A DNA stretch of 64,000 bases, taken from contig NZ_FIZX01000002.1 in NCBI RefSeq assembly GCF_900055185.1, forward strand, positions 500,586-564,585, in the 5' to 3' direction. The notes under the pieces are model-generated. The model saw nothing but the letters and a program-made list of their open reading frames with translations, had not been told where the DNA came from and made no database searches. The DNA is from Grimontia celer. GTDB taxonomy: Bacteria > Pseudomonadota > Gammaproteobacteria > Enterobacterales > Vibrionaceae. How positions within the stretch are numbered: the first letter of the stretch is position 1; the number at the start of each line of letters is the position of its first letter. Position numbers and translations under genes: made by a program. Shown one piece after another: positions 8,032 to 16,739 of the stretch.

Positions 8032-9114
8032 ATGAAAAAACTCGCGTTAAACGTTGCCATTCTGGCAGGCGTTGCAAGCATGGCGACTCACGCTGTAGCC
8101 GATGAAACCTTGAATGTTGTTTCATGGGGTGGTGCATACACTGCCAGCCAAACTAAGGCTTACCATGAACCTTGGACGGAAAAAACCGGCACTAAGGTTA
8201 TCAATATCGATAAATCACAGAACGGCCTGTCAGGTCTGCGCGCGCAGGTTGAAGCGGGCAATGTGACCTGGGACTTGGTGGACATCCTGCCTTCAGACGC
8301 CATTGTCGCGTGTGATGAAGGTCTGGCTGAGCCGCTGGATCACGATACCTTGTTGGCGGCTGCACCCGATGGCACGCCAGCGACCAAAGACTTCCTGGCT
8401 GGCTCACTGAGTGAGTGTTTTGTTCCGTCTATCGTTTATTCAAACATCGTGGCTTACAACAAAGAGATGTTTGATAAGGCGCCTACCAAAATCGACGATG
8501 TGTTCGATCTGAAAAACTTCCCGGGTAAGCGTTCTCTGCAGAAAAAACCCATCAACAACCTTGAGTGGGCTTTGATTGCAGATGGCGTAGCAGCGGAAGA
8601 CGTGTATGACGTGCTGAGCACCGAAGAGGGCGTACAGCGCGCATTTAAGAAGCTCGATACCATCAAAGACAATGTGATTTGGTGGGAGGAGGGCGCGCAG
8701 CCACCGCAGCTTCTTGCGGACAAAGAAGTGGCGTTCGCTTCTGCCTACAACGGCCGTATCTTCAATGCTGCAGTCAATGAGAAGCAACCGTTTGAGATTA
8801 TCTGGGATGGTCAGGTGTTCGAGCTGGATGGCTGGGTTGTGCCAAAAGGCAAACTGGACAAAGTGAAAGATTATCTGCGCTTTGCAACGGACTCACAACG
8901 TCTTGCCGACCAGGCGAAATATATCTCTTACGGTCCTGCGCGCAATTCTTCAGCAGGCATGGTGACGACGCATGCTGAAACCGGTATCGACATGAAACCA
9001 CACATGCCAACCTATGGACCAAACTTCCAAACCGCGATTCCGAAAGACGATGAGTTCTGGGCAGATAACGGTGATGAGCTGGCCCAGCGTTTCAACGCAT
9101 GGTTAGCGAAGTAA
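8032..9114 (+). CDS. Periplasmic binding protein, polyamine (PotD/YdcS) type
   Basis: A 360-residue extracellular solute-binding protein with a signal peptide ending near residue 23 (MATHAVA then DETLNVVSWGGAYT). The NVVSWGGAY opening, the AGNVTWDLVDI segment and the LDGWVVPKG region are typical of PotD/YdcS-like polyamine or related amine receptors. Ribosome site GAGGAG is 9 bases upstream. The 149-bp leader contains a GCTCATGATC repeat also found in the operon promoter, so a second promoter may lie here. The substrate is probably putrescine, spermidine or a related amine, but the sequence alone does not fix it. Confidence 0.85.
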   Translation: MKKLALNVAILAGVASMATHAVADETLNVVSWGGAYTASQTKAYHEPWTEKTGTKVINIDKSQNGLSGLRAQVEAGNVTWDLVDILPSDAIVACDEGLAEPLDHDTLLAAAPDGTPATKDFLAGSLSECFVPSIVYSNIVAYNKEMFDKAPTKIDDVFDLKNFPGKRSLQKKPINNLEWALIADGVAAEDVYDVLSTEEGVQRAFKKLDTIKDNVIWWEEGAQPPQLLADKEVAFASAYNGRIFNAAVNEKQPFEIIWDGQVFELDGWVVPKGKLDKVKDYLRFATDSQRLADQAKYISYGPARNSSAGMVTTHAETGIDMKPHMPTYGPNFQTAIPKDDEFWADNGDELAQRFNAWLAK

Positions 9115-9126
9115 TCTGAAGTCATT

Positions 9127-9165
9127 GGCGGGTTTCTGAAAGGGGGCCCGCCGTTTTTGTTTTTA
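9127..9165 (+). terminator. Intra-operon terminator/attenuator
   Basis: GGCGGG (9127-9132) pairs with CCCGCC (9147-9152), followed by GTTTTTGTTTTT. It lies between the binding-protein gene and the permeases, consistent with higher expression of the binding protein. Confidence 0.7.
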
Positions 9166-9185
9166 TTTGAAGTTGGGAGAGTCTG

Positions 9186-10442
9186 GTGCAGGGAAGTCCA
9201 GTCAATGAAATAACCACAGCTGATGGGGTATCGCTGAGAGTCAGCCAGCAACGCTCTATCCGTCGCAACAAAATCAGGGCATTTTTATTGGTATCGCCGC
9301 TACTGATCTTTTTGCTGGTGGCTTTTGTATTCCCCATCGTTGACATGCTTCAACGCAGTGTCGAAAACCCTGAAGTCTCTACCTATCTTCCGAACACCAA
9401 AGCCGCGCTACAAGACTGGAATGGCGAAGAGCTGCCTGGTGAAGAAACCTATGCTGCTTTAGTGCAAGACCTGAAAATCGGCGCTGAAGCGCGCAATATC
9501 GGTAAAGTAGCGTCGCGCCTGAACTATGCAAAGTCCGGTATGCGTTCGCTGATCATGAAATCAGCGCGAAAATCCAAACGCCTCAATGAAGGCCCGTACA
9601 AAGAAGCGATGGCGAAAATCGATAAGCGCTGGATGGATATTGCCGTCTGGCGGCTGATTGAACGTGAGTCGTCACCTTATACGCTTTCTTACTACTTGAA
9701 TGCGGTTGACCTTAAATATGGCGATGACGGCAGTATCGTCGCCCAGCCTGAACATCTACAAATTTACAATGCCCTGTTCTGGCGAACGCTCTATATGAGT
9801 ATGAGCATTACTTTCCTTTGTCTGCTCTTGGGCTACCCAGTTGCTTATTTGTTGGCGAACCTGCCAATGAAACAGGCGAACCTTTTGATGATTCTGGTTC
9901 TGCTGCCGTTCTGGACGTCACTTTTGGTTCGTACCGCTACCTGGATTGCGATTTTGCAGCAACAAGGTGTGTTGAATGATCTAATGGTGGGAGCAGGCAT
10001 TCTGGATGACGAAAACAGAATACAGATGATCTATAACCAGACGGGTACCTTGGTGGCGATGACACACATTCTGCTGCCCTTTATGATCCTACCGCTGTAC
10101 TCCGTCATGAAAACCATCTCACCGAGTTATATGCGGGCTGCGCGCTCGATGGGGGCGACGCAAGCTATGGCATTCCGCCGGGTCTATTTCCCGCAAACGC
10201 TGCCGGGTATCGGCGCTGGCTCGATTTTGGTGTTTATCCTCTCGATTGGTTATTACATCACACCGGCCTTAGTGGGTGGTCAAACGGGTACCTTTATCAC
10301 CAACTTCATCGCTTACCACATGCAAACCTCACTCAATTGGGGTTTGGCGGCGGCCATCGCTTCCATTCTGCTGATTGTGGTGATCTTGCTGTATTGGGTT
10401 TACAACCGCCTTATTGGCGTCGACAACGTGAAGTTAGGGTAA
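9186..10442 (+). CDS. ABC transporter permease, PotB type
   Basis: A 418-residue inner membrane permease. The first membrane helix is at about residues 33-55 (FLLVSPLLIFLLVAFVFPIV). A long periplasmic insertion of about 140 residues follows, then five more helices in the BPD_transp_1 domain. The EAA-type loop is MRAARSMGATQAMAFRRVYFP. The insertion makes it longer than E. coli PotB (about 275 residues) and is seen in some YdcU-like permeases. GTG start with GGGAGAG just upstream. It pairs with the next permease, 10 bases away. Confidence 0.85.
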   Translation: MQGSPVNEITTADGVSLRVSQQRSIRRNKIRAFLLVSPLLIFLLVAFVFPIVDMLQRSVENPEVSTYLPNTKAALQDWNGEELPGEETYAALVQDLKIGAEARNIGKVASRLNYAKSGMRSLIMKSARKSKRLNEGPYKEAMAKIDKRWMDIAVWRLIERESSPYTLSYYLNAVDLKYGDDGSIVAQPEHLQIYNALFWRTLYMSMSITFLCLLLGYPVAYLLANLPMKQANLLMILVLLPFWTSLLVRTATWIAILQQQGVLNDLMVGAGILDDENRIQMIYNQTGTLVAMTHILLPFMILPLYSVMKTISPSYMRAARSMGATQAMAFRRVYFPQTLPGIGAGSILVFILSIGYYITPALVGGQTGTFITNFIAYHMQTSLNWGLAAAIASILLIVVILLYWVYNRLIGVDNVKLG

Positions 10443-10452
10443 GGGGGAAGTT

Positions 10453-11301
10453 ATGGCATTACCTGAATGCGCCACTACAGGAGAAAAGGTTTGGTATGTG
10501 GTGTTTCGCCTGATCTGTGCGGCGATTTTCCTGTTCTTGATTGGCCCTTTGTTGGTCATTATTCCACTTAGTTTCAACTCGGAACCCTATTTTACGTTTA
10601 CGCCTGAAATGTTGAGTTTTGACCCTGCCGGATATTCGCTTCGCTGGTACGACGATTTCTTCACCTCTGAGGCGTGGCAAACAGCGGTCAAAAACAGTGT
10701 GATTGTGGCGATTGCTTCCACCTTGTTGGCGACGGTGCTGGGAACCATTGCGGCGCTGGGGCTTTCCAGCCGTTACATGCCTTATAAAGACGCGATCATG
10801 GCCATTCTTATCTCGCCAATGATTGTGCCTTTGATTATCTCCGCTGCGGCGATGTTCTTTTTCTTCTCCCGTTTCCAGCTTACCCAAACCTATGTAGGCG
10901 TGATTCTGGCGCATACCGCATTGGGTATTCCATTTGTGGTGATTACTGTGACAGCGACGTTGAGCGGCTTTGATCACTCGCTAACACGGGCTTCAGCCAG
11001 CTTAGGGGCGAATCCGGTTCAGACTTTCTTCAAGGTCGTCCTGCCGTTAGTTACGCCCGGGGTTATCTCCGGCGCGCTGTTCGCTTTCATCACATCATTT
11101 GATGAAGTGGTCGTAGTGCTCTTTATTGCAGGCCCAGAACAGACGACGCTGCCGATTCAGATGTGGTCGGGAATACGGGAAGAGATCAGCCCAACCATAC
11201 TGGCCGCAGCGACCTTGCTGGTGGTGCTGTCTATCGCTTTGCTGACAACCTTGGAATTCTTGCGAAGACGCAGCGCGCGAATGCGGGGTATTGAGGAGTA
11301 A
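10453..11301 (+). CDS. ABC transporter permease, PotC type
   Basis: A 282-residue inner membrane permease with six predicted helices and the cytoplasmic EAA loop TRASASLGANPVQTFFKVVLP that docks on the ATPase. It is the second half of the permease heterodimer. GGGGGAAG lies directly upstream of the ATG. A strong terminator ends the operon after this gene. The order and domain types support a complete type I importer for a polyamine-like substrate. Confidence 0.87.
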   Translation: MALPECATTGEKVWYVVFRLICAAIFLFLIGPLLVIIPLSFNSEPYFTFTPEMLSFDPAGYSLRWYDDFFTSEAWQTAVKNSVIVAIASTLLATVLGTIAALGLSSRYMPYKDAIMAILISPMIVPLIISAAAMFFFFSRFQLTQTYVGVILAHTALGIPFVVITVTATLSGFDHSLTRASASLGANPVQTFFKVVLPLVTPGVISGALFAFITSFDEVVVVLFIAGPEQTTLPIQMWSGIREEISPTILAAATLLVVLSIALLTTLEFLRRRSARMRGIEE

Positions 11302-11327
11302 TCATCTCAGCTTATGAAAAACAAAAA

Positions 11328-11352
11328 CACCCGCCTCATGCGGGTGTTTTTG
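11328..11352 (+). terminator. Terminator of the polyamine-type ABC operon
   Basis: CACCCGC-CTCAT-GCGGGTG hairpin followed by TTTTTGTTT; an A-rich stretch on the 5' side extends the stem. Confidence 0.85.
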
Positions 11353-11450
11353 TTTATATCAATATTTGCTAAGGCAGAGAAGCTAATTGAAATAGCTGGC
11401 TTGCTGACCACCCATCCCCCTAATCAGGGTGGTCGGCAAACCAGACTGAT

Positions 11451-11798
11451 CTAGATTTCGCCCCAGCTAGGAAGCTGTTTTCTTTTAGCGGAAAGCTTGT
11501 ACCACGCAGACATCATTACACCGAAAAACAGGCCGGTAACCAGAGATGCGTTAAACGCGTAGCTGAGGGACACGCCGAGAGATTCCCACTGCATAAACCA
11601 CATGATTAATCCCCACAAGGTACCAAACCACAGGGTACCAAGCAGCGTGTTGATGCTGAACGAACAGAACTGCGGTGGTGGAACTTTCAATCCCAATTTA
11701 CGCGCAAGACGGTAAATCAAAGGATTGGCGGAAGATGGCAAAAAGCCTTTCTCAGTAAGGACCTCATGTGCACGGTCCAGTTGTTGCTCGAAACTCAT
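11451..11798 (-). CDS. DUF6404 family membrane protein
   Basis: A 115-residue protein with a soluble N-terminal part (FLPSSANPLIYRLARKLGLKVPPP) followed by two transmembrane helices at about residues 45-67 and 77-98. The N-terminal pattern matches my recollection of DUF6404, common in Vibrionaceae and without known function. It is monocistronic on the minus strand, facing away from the AraC-type gene downstream on the plus strand. Confidence 0.65.
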   Translation of the reverse strand: MSFEQQLDRAHEVLTEKGFLPSSANPLIYRLARKLGLKVPPPQFCSFSINTLLGTLWFGTLWGLIMWFMQWESLGVSLSYAFNASLVTGLFFGVMMSAWYKLSAKRKQLPSWGEI

Positions 11799-12017
11799 TG
11801 CTAATCACTATATACAACTCAGTGCGCTCACTATAACCCAAGGGGGACTGGGCTAAAGGAGGATTGGCAGGTTTGGTGACCGTCGTCTCGCCAACGGCAA
11901 GTTTTCAGCGCTTTATCGCGATCAGCGTAAAGGTATGCCAGTGTTTTCGTGCTTCATTGTGGCCTCAGTCCAAAGAAATCAGTTAGGCTGTTTGCAAGAA
12001 AATAAGGAAGCCTATTC

Positions 12018-12917
12018 ATGCGCGTCGATTATCAAAAGCGGCTGATGCCTGTCATTCGGTATCTGGAAAAACACTTTAACGAACCACTCAACCTGCCCGA
12101 AGTCGCTGCTTTGGCAAATCTCTCACCTTATCATTTTCACCGCACATTTAAGGCGGTACAGGGAGAAACGCTGGCAGATTTCATCAGGCGTCTGCGTCTC
12201 GAAGCGGCCGCTGATGAGTTGTTTAAAAACAAACAGCCAGTGCTCAACATTGCCCTAGAGTTTGGTTTTTCGTCTTCTCAGAGCCTCGCGAAGGCCTTCC
12301 AGCAACATTTTGGCGTGACACCAACGGCCTTTCGCGACTGTGAAGACTACAAGGCATTTTCCGAACTAACACGAAACAGCAAGATTGGACACACGCTGCG
12401 CAAGATTGGAAACGAAGCGGAAGTGACTGATTCATATACTGGCTCTGACACATCAACATGGAGCGAGACAATGGAAAAGCAACACTTCGAGCGCTGCAAA
12501 CTGGCCTATGTCCGTGTGACAGGCCCTTATGGTCAGGGATATGAAGAAGCGAGTGGTCGCCTTTATCAATGGGCGGGTATGAATGGCTTGGCAGGGAACA
12601 CTTGTATTTTCATTTACCACGATAACCCTGAAATCACCCCAAATGAGAAGTGCAGGACGGATATCTGCCTAATGGTGCCGGATGAGACCGATGTCCCTGC
12701 AGGTATTGAGCTTCAGGAGTTTCCCGGTGGCGAATATGCGGTCATGCGCCAGAATATCACGGACTTTAGTCAATACCCCAAAGCATGGGATGACCTGATG
12801 GGTAAAGTGATTGAAATGGGCATTGAATCAGATGATCGTCCATGCTTCGAGCTTTACCATAGCTTTGACATGCAAACCCATCATGCTGATGTGAGCTTCT
12901 GCACCGCCATTAAATAA
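12018..12917 (+). CDS. AraC-family regulator with GyrI-like effector domain
   Basis: A 299-residue transcription regulator. Residues 8-105 hold two AraC helix-turn-helix motifs (LPEVAALANLSPYHFHRTFKA and NIALEFGFSSSQSLAKAFQQHFG). Residues 150-299 are a GyrI-like/Rob-type small-molecule domain (CKLAYVRVTGPYGQGYEEA through CFELYHSFD). This layout is that of the SbmC/Rob/YtfH-like drug- or redox-responsive activators. An AAGGAAG site precedes the ATG. The gene stands alone, so its target is unknown; a weak GC-rich inverted repeat at 12931-12960 may end the transcript. Confidence 0.88.
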   Translation: MRVDYQKRLMPVIRYLEKHFNEPLNLPEVAALANLSPYHFHRTFKAVQGETLADFIRRLRLEAAADELFKNKQPVLNIALEFGFSSSQSLAKAFQQHFGVTPTAFRDCEDYKAFSELTRNSKIGHTLRKIGNEAEVTDSYTGSDTSTWSETMEKQHFERCKLAYVRVTGPYGQGYEEASGRLYQWAGMNGLAGNTCIFIYHDNPEITPNEKCRTDICLMVPDETDVPAGIELQEFPGGEYAVMRQNITDFSQYPKAWDDLMGKVIEMGIESDDRPCFELYHSFDMQTHHADVSFCTAIK

Positions 12918-13124
12918 ACACCTGTCTGTCGCCAACCCGGCATAGCTTTGTTGGGTTGGCTCTGGGTAATCGACCCTCTCACAAATCAGCTTTTTCAAGG
13001 ATTCTTGCTCGTTGCTTCCTCTTAGCATCAACAATAGTGCACAAAAGTAAACCGAGAGCACCAACACTGCCGTACTGAAATGCTGAAGTTTGTTCTAAAT
13101 CATTAAGGTATAACGTTAGGCAAA

Positions 13125-13904
13125 ATGGCAGTTATTACTGAGGAAACCCGATTCAATGCGGACGTGCTGCAGGCCCCCATTATTGGTGTTGCGGCACAAG
13201 TAGGACGTCACGATTCGGGCATGCACAAGCACAAGAAGCACCAGCTTCTGTTCGCTTCTTCGGGTTGTATGAGCATCAACCTGAACGGATTGTGGTGCGT
13301 GTTACCACCAAGCCGTGCAGCCTGGATCCCCGCTGGTACAATACATTGCGCTGTGATGCGTAACGTTGTGGCCTATCGTTCGTTGTATTTTGATGCTCAG
13401 GTATCCCAGCACCTTCCGAAAGAGATAAAGATCATCGCGGTTAATGGTTTACTGAGGGAGCTTATCGAGCGCATGGCTTACTGGGAGTGGGAGATGCCGG
13501 AAAAAGATCAGCGTGCGATCTTTTCTCTGTTTTGTCAGGAGTTCGGAAGCGCACAGGAAGAACACTTCGCGCTTAAATTACCGTCTGATCGTCGATTAAA
13601 GGTATGGCTAGAAGATGTTATGGGGGGCAGAGACCTTCCAGAACCCTTGGTCGAGATGGCAAAAGGTATTGGTGCAAGTGCCAAAACCATCAGCCGCATT
13701 TTTACCCGTGAAACCGGCATGCCTTATCAATCATGGCGTCAGCAATGGCGATTGCAGGCATCGATCGAACGGTTGTCTGAAGGAGAAAGCGTGTCAGAAG
13801 TGGCGTCTGGACTGAAATTCTCCAGCGATAGCGCGTTTATCAGCTTCTTTAGAAAAATGACAGGCAATACACCCGGAAGGTACCTCAGAGAACCCACCGA
13901 ATAA
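13125..13904 (+). CDS. AraC-family regulator with N-terminal cupin
   Basis: A 259-residue regulator. The N-terminal cupin-like sensor (HKHKKHQLLFASSGCMSI to WIPAGTIHC) carries the usual His-rich strand; the C-terminal half has two AraC helix-turn-helix motifs (AKGIGASAKTISRIFTRETG and ASGLKFSSDSAFISFFRKM). YdeC/NimR-like regulators share this layout and usually control an adjacent divergent transporter, but none is present; the upstream gene is another AraC regulator on the same strand. The ribosome site is weak and the start is placed at the first family-like ATG. Confidence 0.83.
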   Translation: MAVITEETRFNADVLQAPIIGVAAQVGRHDSGMHKHKKHQLLFASSGCMSINLNGLWCVLPPSRAAWIPAGTIHCAVMRNVVAYRSLYFDAQVSQHLPKEIKIIAVNGLLRELIERMAYWEWEMPEKDQRAIFSLFCQEFGSAQEEHFALKLPSDRRLKVWLEDVMGGRDLPEPLVEMAKGIGASAKTISRIFTRETGMPYQSWRQQWRLQASIERLSEGESVSEVASGLKFSSDSAFISFFRKMTGNTPGRYLREPTE

Positions 13905-13985
13905 GAAATTTACAGTGCAAATTGTTCATTCAATGTAGCGTTACCGTCAGCGTGTCGTTCATATCCATAATTTACTCTGGGTTGT

Positions 13986-14004
13986 AATGATAACTATTAT
14001 CATC
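13986..14004. promoter_or_regulatory. Fur box upstream of the cysteine-rich small protein
   Basis: AATGATAACTATTATCATC, a near-perfect 19-bp Fur site with ATGATAA and TTATCAT arms, about 35 bases before the GTG start. It differs at two positions from the Fur box at 26471. Confidence 0.85.
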
Positions 14005-14038
14005 TAAATTCAGAGTATGTGATAGGAAAATTAGACGG

Positions 14039-14317
14039 GTGAAGGCAATGGATAGCAAGCACGTTAAAGGCAAAGGAGCCATCGCGGTTCAACAAACAGA
14101 AAAAGTGCAACTTGAATTCAGTGTGGAAACACTGGAACGTCTATTCATGAATGGCCAGTTATGCGCAGCGGAATTTAGCTGTTTAAACGCCAACTCGAAG
14201 AAAATGGTTCAGGCTCTTTGCCTAAACACTTGCATGCACCGTGTTTGTAACGAAAAATCGCGCGCAGCGCCATTGGAAGAAGGTTTGTTGATAGATAATA
14301 AAAACATCAGTTACTGA
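14039..14317 (+). CDS. Small cysteine-containing protein under Fur control
   Basis: A 92-residue soluble protein, not confidently assigned. The core LERLFMNGQLCAAEFSC, followed by ALCLNTCMHRVC, places five cysteines in two clusters, suggesting metal or Fe-S binding. No signal peptide or membrane helix. The annotated start is GTG; an in-frame ATG at 14048 is an alternative. A clear Fur box sits immediately upstream, so expression should rise when iron is scarce. Iron-responsive regulators, heme proteins or iron-sparing factors are possible roles, but none is established. Confidence 0.7.
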   Translation: MKAMDSKHVKGKGAIAVQQTEKVQLEFSVETLERLFMNGQLCAAEFSCLNANSKKMVQALCLNTCMHRVCNEKSRAAPLEEGLLIDNKNISY

Positions 14318-14471
14318 ATTTTTCGTTTGTTGACTTGAATCTTCTTCGGACAGCCCCAATGTTAAAAATTTGTGATTACTTTTCCCTGTTAACAAATAAT
14401 CCACATTTACAAATTTCATCGATAAATAATCAAGATTTTAAAAGAAAATAGAAAAATTTTTGGTTATTACC

Positions 14472-14500
14472 CTTGAAAGTGTTTTTGACCGTCTCCAAAT
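14472..14500 (+). promoter_or_regulatory. Sigma-32 heat-shock promoter of ibpA
   Basis: -35 CTTGAAA (14472-14478) and -10 CTCCAAAT (14493-14500) with a 14-base spacer match the RpoH consensus. Transcription would begin near 14507, giving an untranslated leader of about 80 bases. Confidence 0.75.
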
Positions 14501-14511
14501 ATAGTGGTGTA

Positions 14512-14587
14512 GAGGTTGTGGCGATATTCGTGCAGCCTCTCAGGTAAATATACTAATTGAATTTATTATCGCTTCTTTGGAGGATAT
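14512..14587 (+). promoter_or_regulatory. ROSE-like RNA thermometer in the ibpA leader
   Basis: Two hairpins. The first pairs GAGGTTGTG (14512-14520) with TGCAGCCTC (14531-14539), with an inner CGA/TCG stem. The second pairs TATCGCTTC (14567-14575) with the ribosome site GGAGGATA (14579-14586), leaving G14571 opposite a G or bulged. That is the UYGCU/AGGA arrangement of ROSE elements, which melts on heat to free the ribosome site. Confidence 0.72.
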
Positions 14588-15052
14588 ATGATGAAAACTA
14601 TCGATTTGACCCCACTATACCGTAATAGCGTTGGCTTTGACCGTTTTGCCAATTTACTGGATAACGCGTTTCGCGCAGAAAGCGCTGCAGCGGGTTACCC
14701 TCCGTATAACATTGAATCGCTTGAAGACAGCAAGTACGCGATAACGCTTGCAGTTGCTGGCTTCACTCAAGAAGAGCTTCACATTAACGTCGAGCGTGGT
14801 GTGCTGACAATCCGTGGTGAGAAAGAGAAGGTAGAAGGTAAAAACTACCTGTACCAAGGCATTGCAAACCGTACTTTCGAGCGTAAGTTCAACCTGGCTG
14901 ACTATGTTGAGGTCACCGGTGCAGATCTGGAAAATGGTCTGCTGAAGATTAACCTTCTGAAAGTTATTCCTGAAGCAATGAAAGCTAAGTCCATTGCAAT
15001 CAATGGCGGTTCACCTTCTTCTATTGAAAACAAAGAAGAAGTTATTGCTTAA
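14588..15052 (+). CDS. ibpA: Small heat-shock protein IbpA (Hsp20)
   Basis: A 154-residue cytosolic alpha-crystallin-type chaperone that binds aggregating proteins and hands them to DnaK/ClpB. The opening MKTIDLTPLYRNSVGFDRFANLLD and the alpha-crystallin domain (IESLEDSKYAITLAVAGF to ENGLLKINL) match IbpA closely. The tail holds an IAI-type anchoring motif. Start is either 14588 or the ATG at 14591. It is single in this window, without ibpB. Control is doubly thermal: an RpoH promoter and a ROSE-like leader hairpin hiding the ribosome site. Confidence 0.95.
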   Translation: MMKTIDLTPLYRNSVGFDRFANLLDNAFRAESAAAGYPPYNIESLEDSKYAITLAVAGFTQEELHINVERGVLTIRGEKEKVEGKNYLYQGIANRTFERKFNLADYVEVTGADLENGLLKINLLKVIPEAMKAKSIAINGGSPSSIENKEEVIA

Positions 15053-15080
15053 TTAAATTTCATGATGTTGCGTTAAATAA

Positions 15081-15103
15081 AAGGGCTGATTCATTCAGCC
15101 CTT
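15081..15103. terminator. Bidirectional terminator between ibpA and the GNAT gene
   Basis: AAGGGCTGA-TTCAT-TCAGCCCTT. On the minus strand it is followed by TTTATTTAA, so it mainly serves the GNAT gene, whose stop codon touches it. Confidence 0.7.
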
Positions 15104-15558
15104 CATAGAACTAATTTCATTTTAATATGTTTAATGCCAGTTTTTGGAGAGGTATATACGTAGCCCATTTTATTAAATCCCAACTTTTCATAAAGCGGCA
15201 TTGCATGCAGGCGTGCACTTAAAATAATACTTTTTGTTAGGTGCTTTTTCGCATTGGCAACCAGTCGGCTAAGCATTGCTTCTCCCAACCCTTTGCGCTG
15301 TTGGTCCGGTGAAACCACCATTTGTGATATCTGCATGGTTGAATCATCCCGTTTGGTCAACCGACCATATGCCAGCAATTCCCCGCCACAGATAGCCGCA
15401 AGATGTAGGCTGTTATCTTCATCCGCATCAAATAAAACTTCCCAAGGCAGTGCTGCCGGTTCGAAAAACAAACGGTAACGAAGGCTCAAAGCCTGCTGAT
15501 ACTGCTCCGAGTCTGTATTCAGCCAACGATACTCAATGTGCTTACCAAGCGTGTTCAT
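15103..15558 (-). CDS. GNAT-family N-acetyltransferase
   Basis: A 151-residue acetyl-CoA-dependent acyltransferase. The acetyl-CoA loop is QMVVSPDQQRKGLGEAML, followed by a family-like ILSARLHAMPLYEKLGFNKMG. The length and the GIKHIKMKL end resemble the ElaA/YitI-like class. An upstream ATG at 15585 exists, but 15558 has GGGAAG just before it and overlaps the upstream SDR gene by only 17 bases. The overlap suggests co-transcription with the SDR gene. The acceptor substrate is unknown. Confidence 0.82.
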   Translation of the reverse strand: MNTLGKHIEYRWLNTDSEQYQQALSLRYRLFFEPAALPWEVLFDADEDNSLHLAAICGGELLAYGRLTKRDDSTMQISQMVVSPDQQRKGLGEAMLSRLVANAKKHLTKSIILSARLHAMPLYEKLGFNKMGYVYTSPKTGIKHIKMKLVL

Positions 15559-16228
15559 GACCTTCCCAGGTGAAAAATTTGCCACTGTCGTTCATTGTCA
15601 GTGACTGTGAGAGTTTTACAATACCTTCTGCGCTCTCTTGCACCGTGATGTCGGCTTCATCACCACCCATATCGGTTTTCACCCACCCTGGATGTACCGG
15701 ACACACAATAATGCCCTCTGCTTTTAGTTCTAATGCCAGCACCTGCATGACTTTGTTAACGGCAGCTTTAGAACTTCGGTACGCAAACATTCCGATGGAC
15801 TCACGGCTCAAAGCTCCCATCTGGCTGGAAATAGTCAGGACTTTAGGTGAACGGCTTTTCTTTAAATGACTGAGCAAAGCATTGGTGATGATTAATGGGG
15901 CGATGGTGTTAATCTCAAAGGTCTGTTTCCAGCCTTGAACGTCCATATCACTGTAACTCTGATGGTCAGGACCAATAATACCCGCATTGTTCACCAAGAC
16001 ATCAATATGAGTATCTTCAAGTGATGCTGCAAAGGCTTCGATGCTTTGTGAGTCGGTAACTTCCAGAGGGTGGAGCGTTAGTTGATTAGTTCCTTGCAAG
16101 AGTGTCAGTGTACTTGGTGGCTCTGGCGAGCGATATGTGGCGATCACTTTATCGCCTTTCGCGAGATATGTTTTCACCAGTTCCAATCCTATTCCACGGG
16201 AGGCTCCTGTCACAACAATTGTACCCAT
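15542..16228 (-). CDS. Short-chain dehydrogenase/reductase (C-factor-like)
   Basis: A 228-residue NAD(P)-dependent SDR with the cofactor motif TGASRGIG, the structural NNAG, a serine in ISSQMG, and the catalytic YRSSK (YxxxK). The end FFTWEGHEHAW resembles CsgA/C-factor-like and YciK-type SDRs. ATG 16228 has GGAG about 8 bases upstream; a TTG just before it is not preferred. It overlaps the next gene downstream. Substrate unknown. Confidence 0.85.
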   Translation of the reverse strand: MGTIVVTGASRGIGLELVKTYLAKGDKVIATYRSPEPPSTLTLLQGTNQLTLHPLEVTDSQSIEAFAASLEDTHIDVLVNNAGIIGPDHQSYSDMDVQGWKQTFEINTIAPLIITNALLSHLKKSRSPKVLTISSQMGALSRESIGMFAYRSSKAAVNKVMQVLALELKAEGIIVCPVHPGWVKTDMGGDEADITVQESAEGIVKLSQSLTMNDSGKFFTWEGHEHAW

Positions 16229-16694
16229 CAAATGACTCCTTTCTTGTATGGTGATTTAGGCAGGTTATATGTCATTGAGATGACAAAGGAATGTCTGGAG
16301 GCAATTTTTGTCCTGCGTCGCAAAATTCGGTCGGTCAAGATTTAATCACCTAATCTCAATCTATTACGTGTTGCGAAGAAAGTTACCCACAGAAACGGTG
16401 GATAACCCTTTGGGTAACGTTGAATTAATACAAACGTCATTATGGAATGTGGCGGTTTGTTCAAAAAGCACGCGGGTTGCGGGGGTGGTGGTTAAACGTT
16501 GACCGCTTTATTTTTTACCCAAATTAGTTTTGAACGAAACGAGTTTTGTTATGTGTCTTGATTCTTATCATGTTATTCATTTCGTCCAGATTATCGGCAG
16601 GATAGAGAGGGTGAAAAGCGTAGATTTCAGCGCTGAACAAAAATTGAACACTTTATTCCAGAGGATGAGAGGGCTGAATCCGCAGAATAAAAAA
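16229..16694. other. Intergenic stretch with an inverted repeat
   Basis: No convincing gene. GTTACCCA (16382-16389) and TGGGTAAC (16411-16418) form an 8-bp inverted repeat around a 21-base spacer that itself contains CCACagaaacgGTGG. It may be an operator, but there is no promoter context to decide. Confidence 0.35.
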
Positions 16695-16715
16695 AGCCCC
16701 GGAAATTCCGGGGCT
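16695..16715 (-). terminator. Terminator of the GbdR-like regulator gene
   Basis: AGCCCCGGAA-A-TTCCGGGGCT, followed on the minus strand by a T-run (plus-strand AATAAAAA). Confidence 0.85.
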
Positions 16716-16739
16716 GATGTTTTGGAAGGGACTCGATGT

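Noticed and set aside
16382-16418. DnaA boxes or a plasmid-type origin
   Set aside because: TTACCCACA resembles a DnaA box, but there is no cluster of boxes, no AT-rich unwinding region with repeats and no replication gene nearby.
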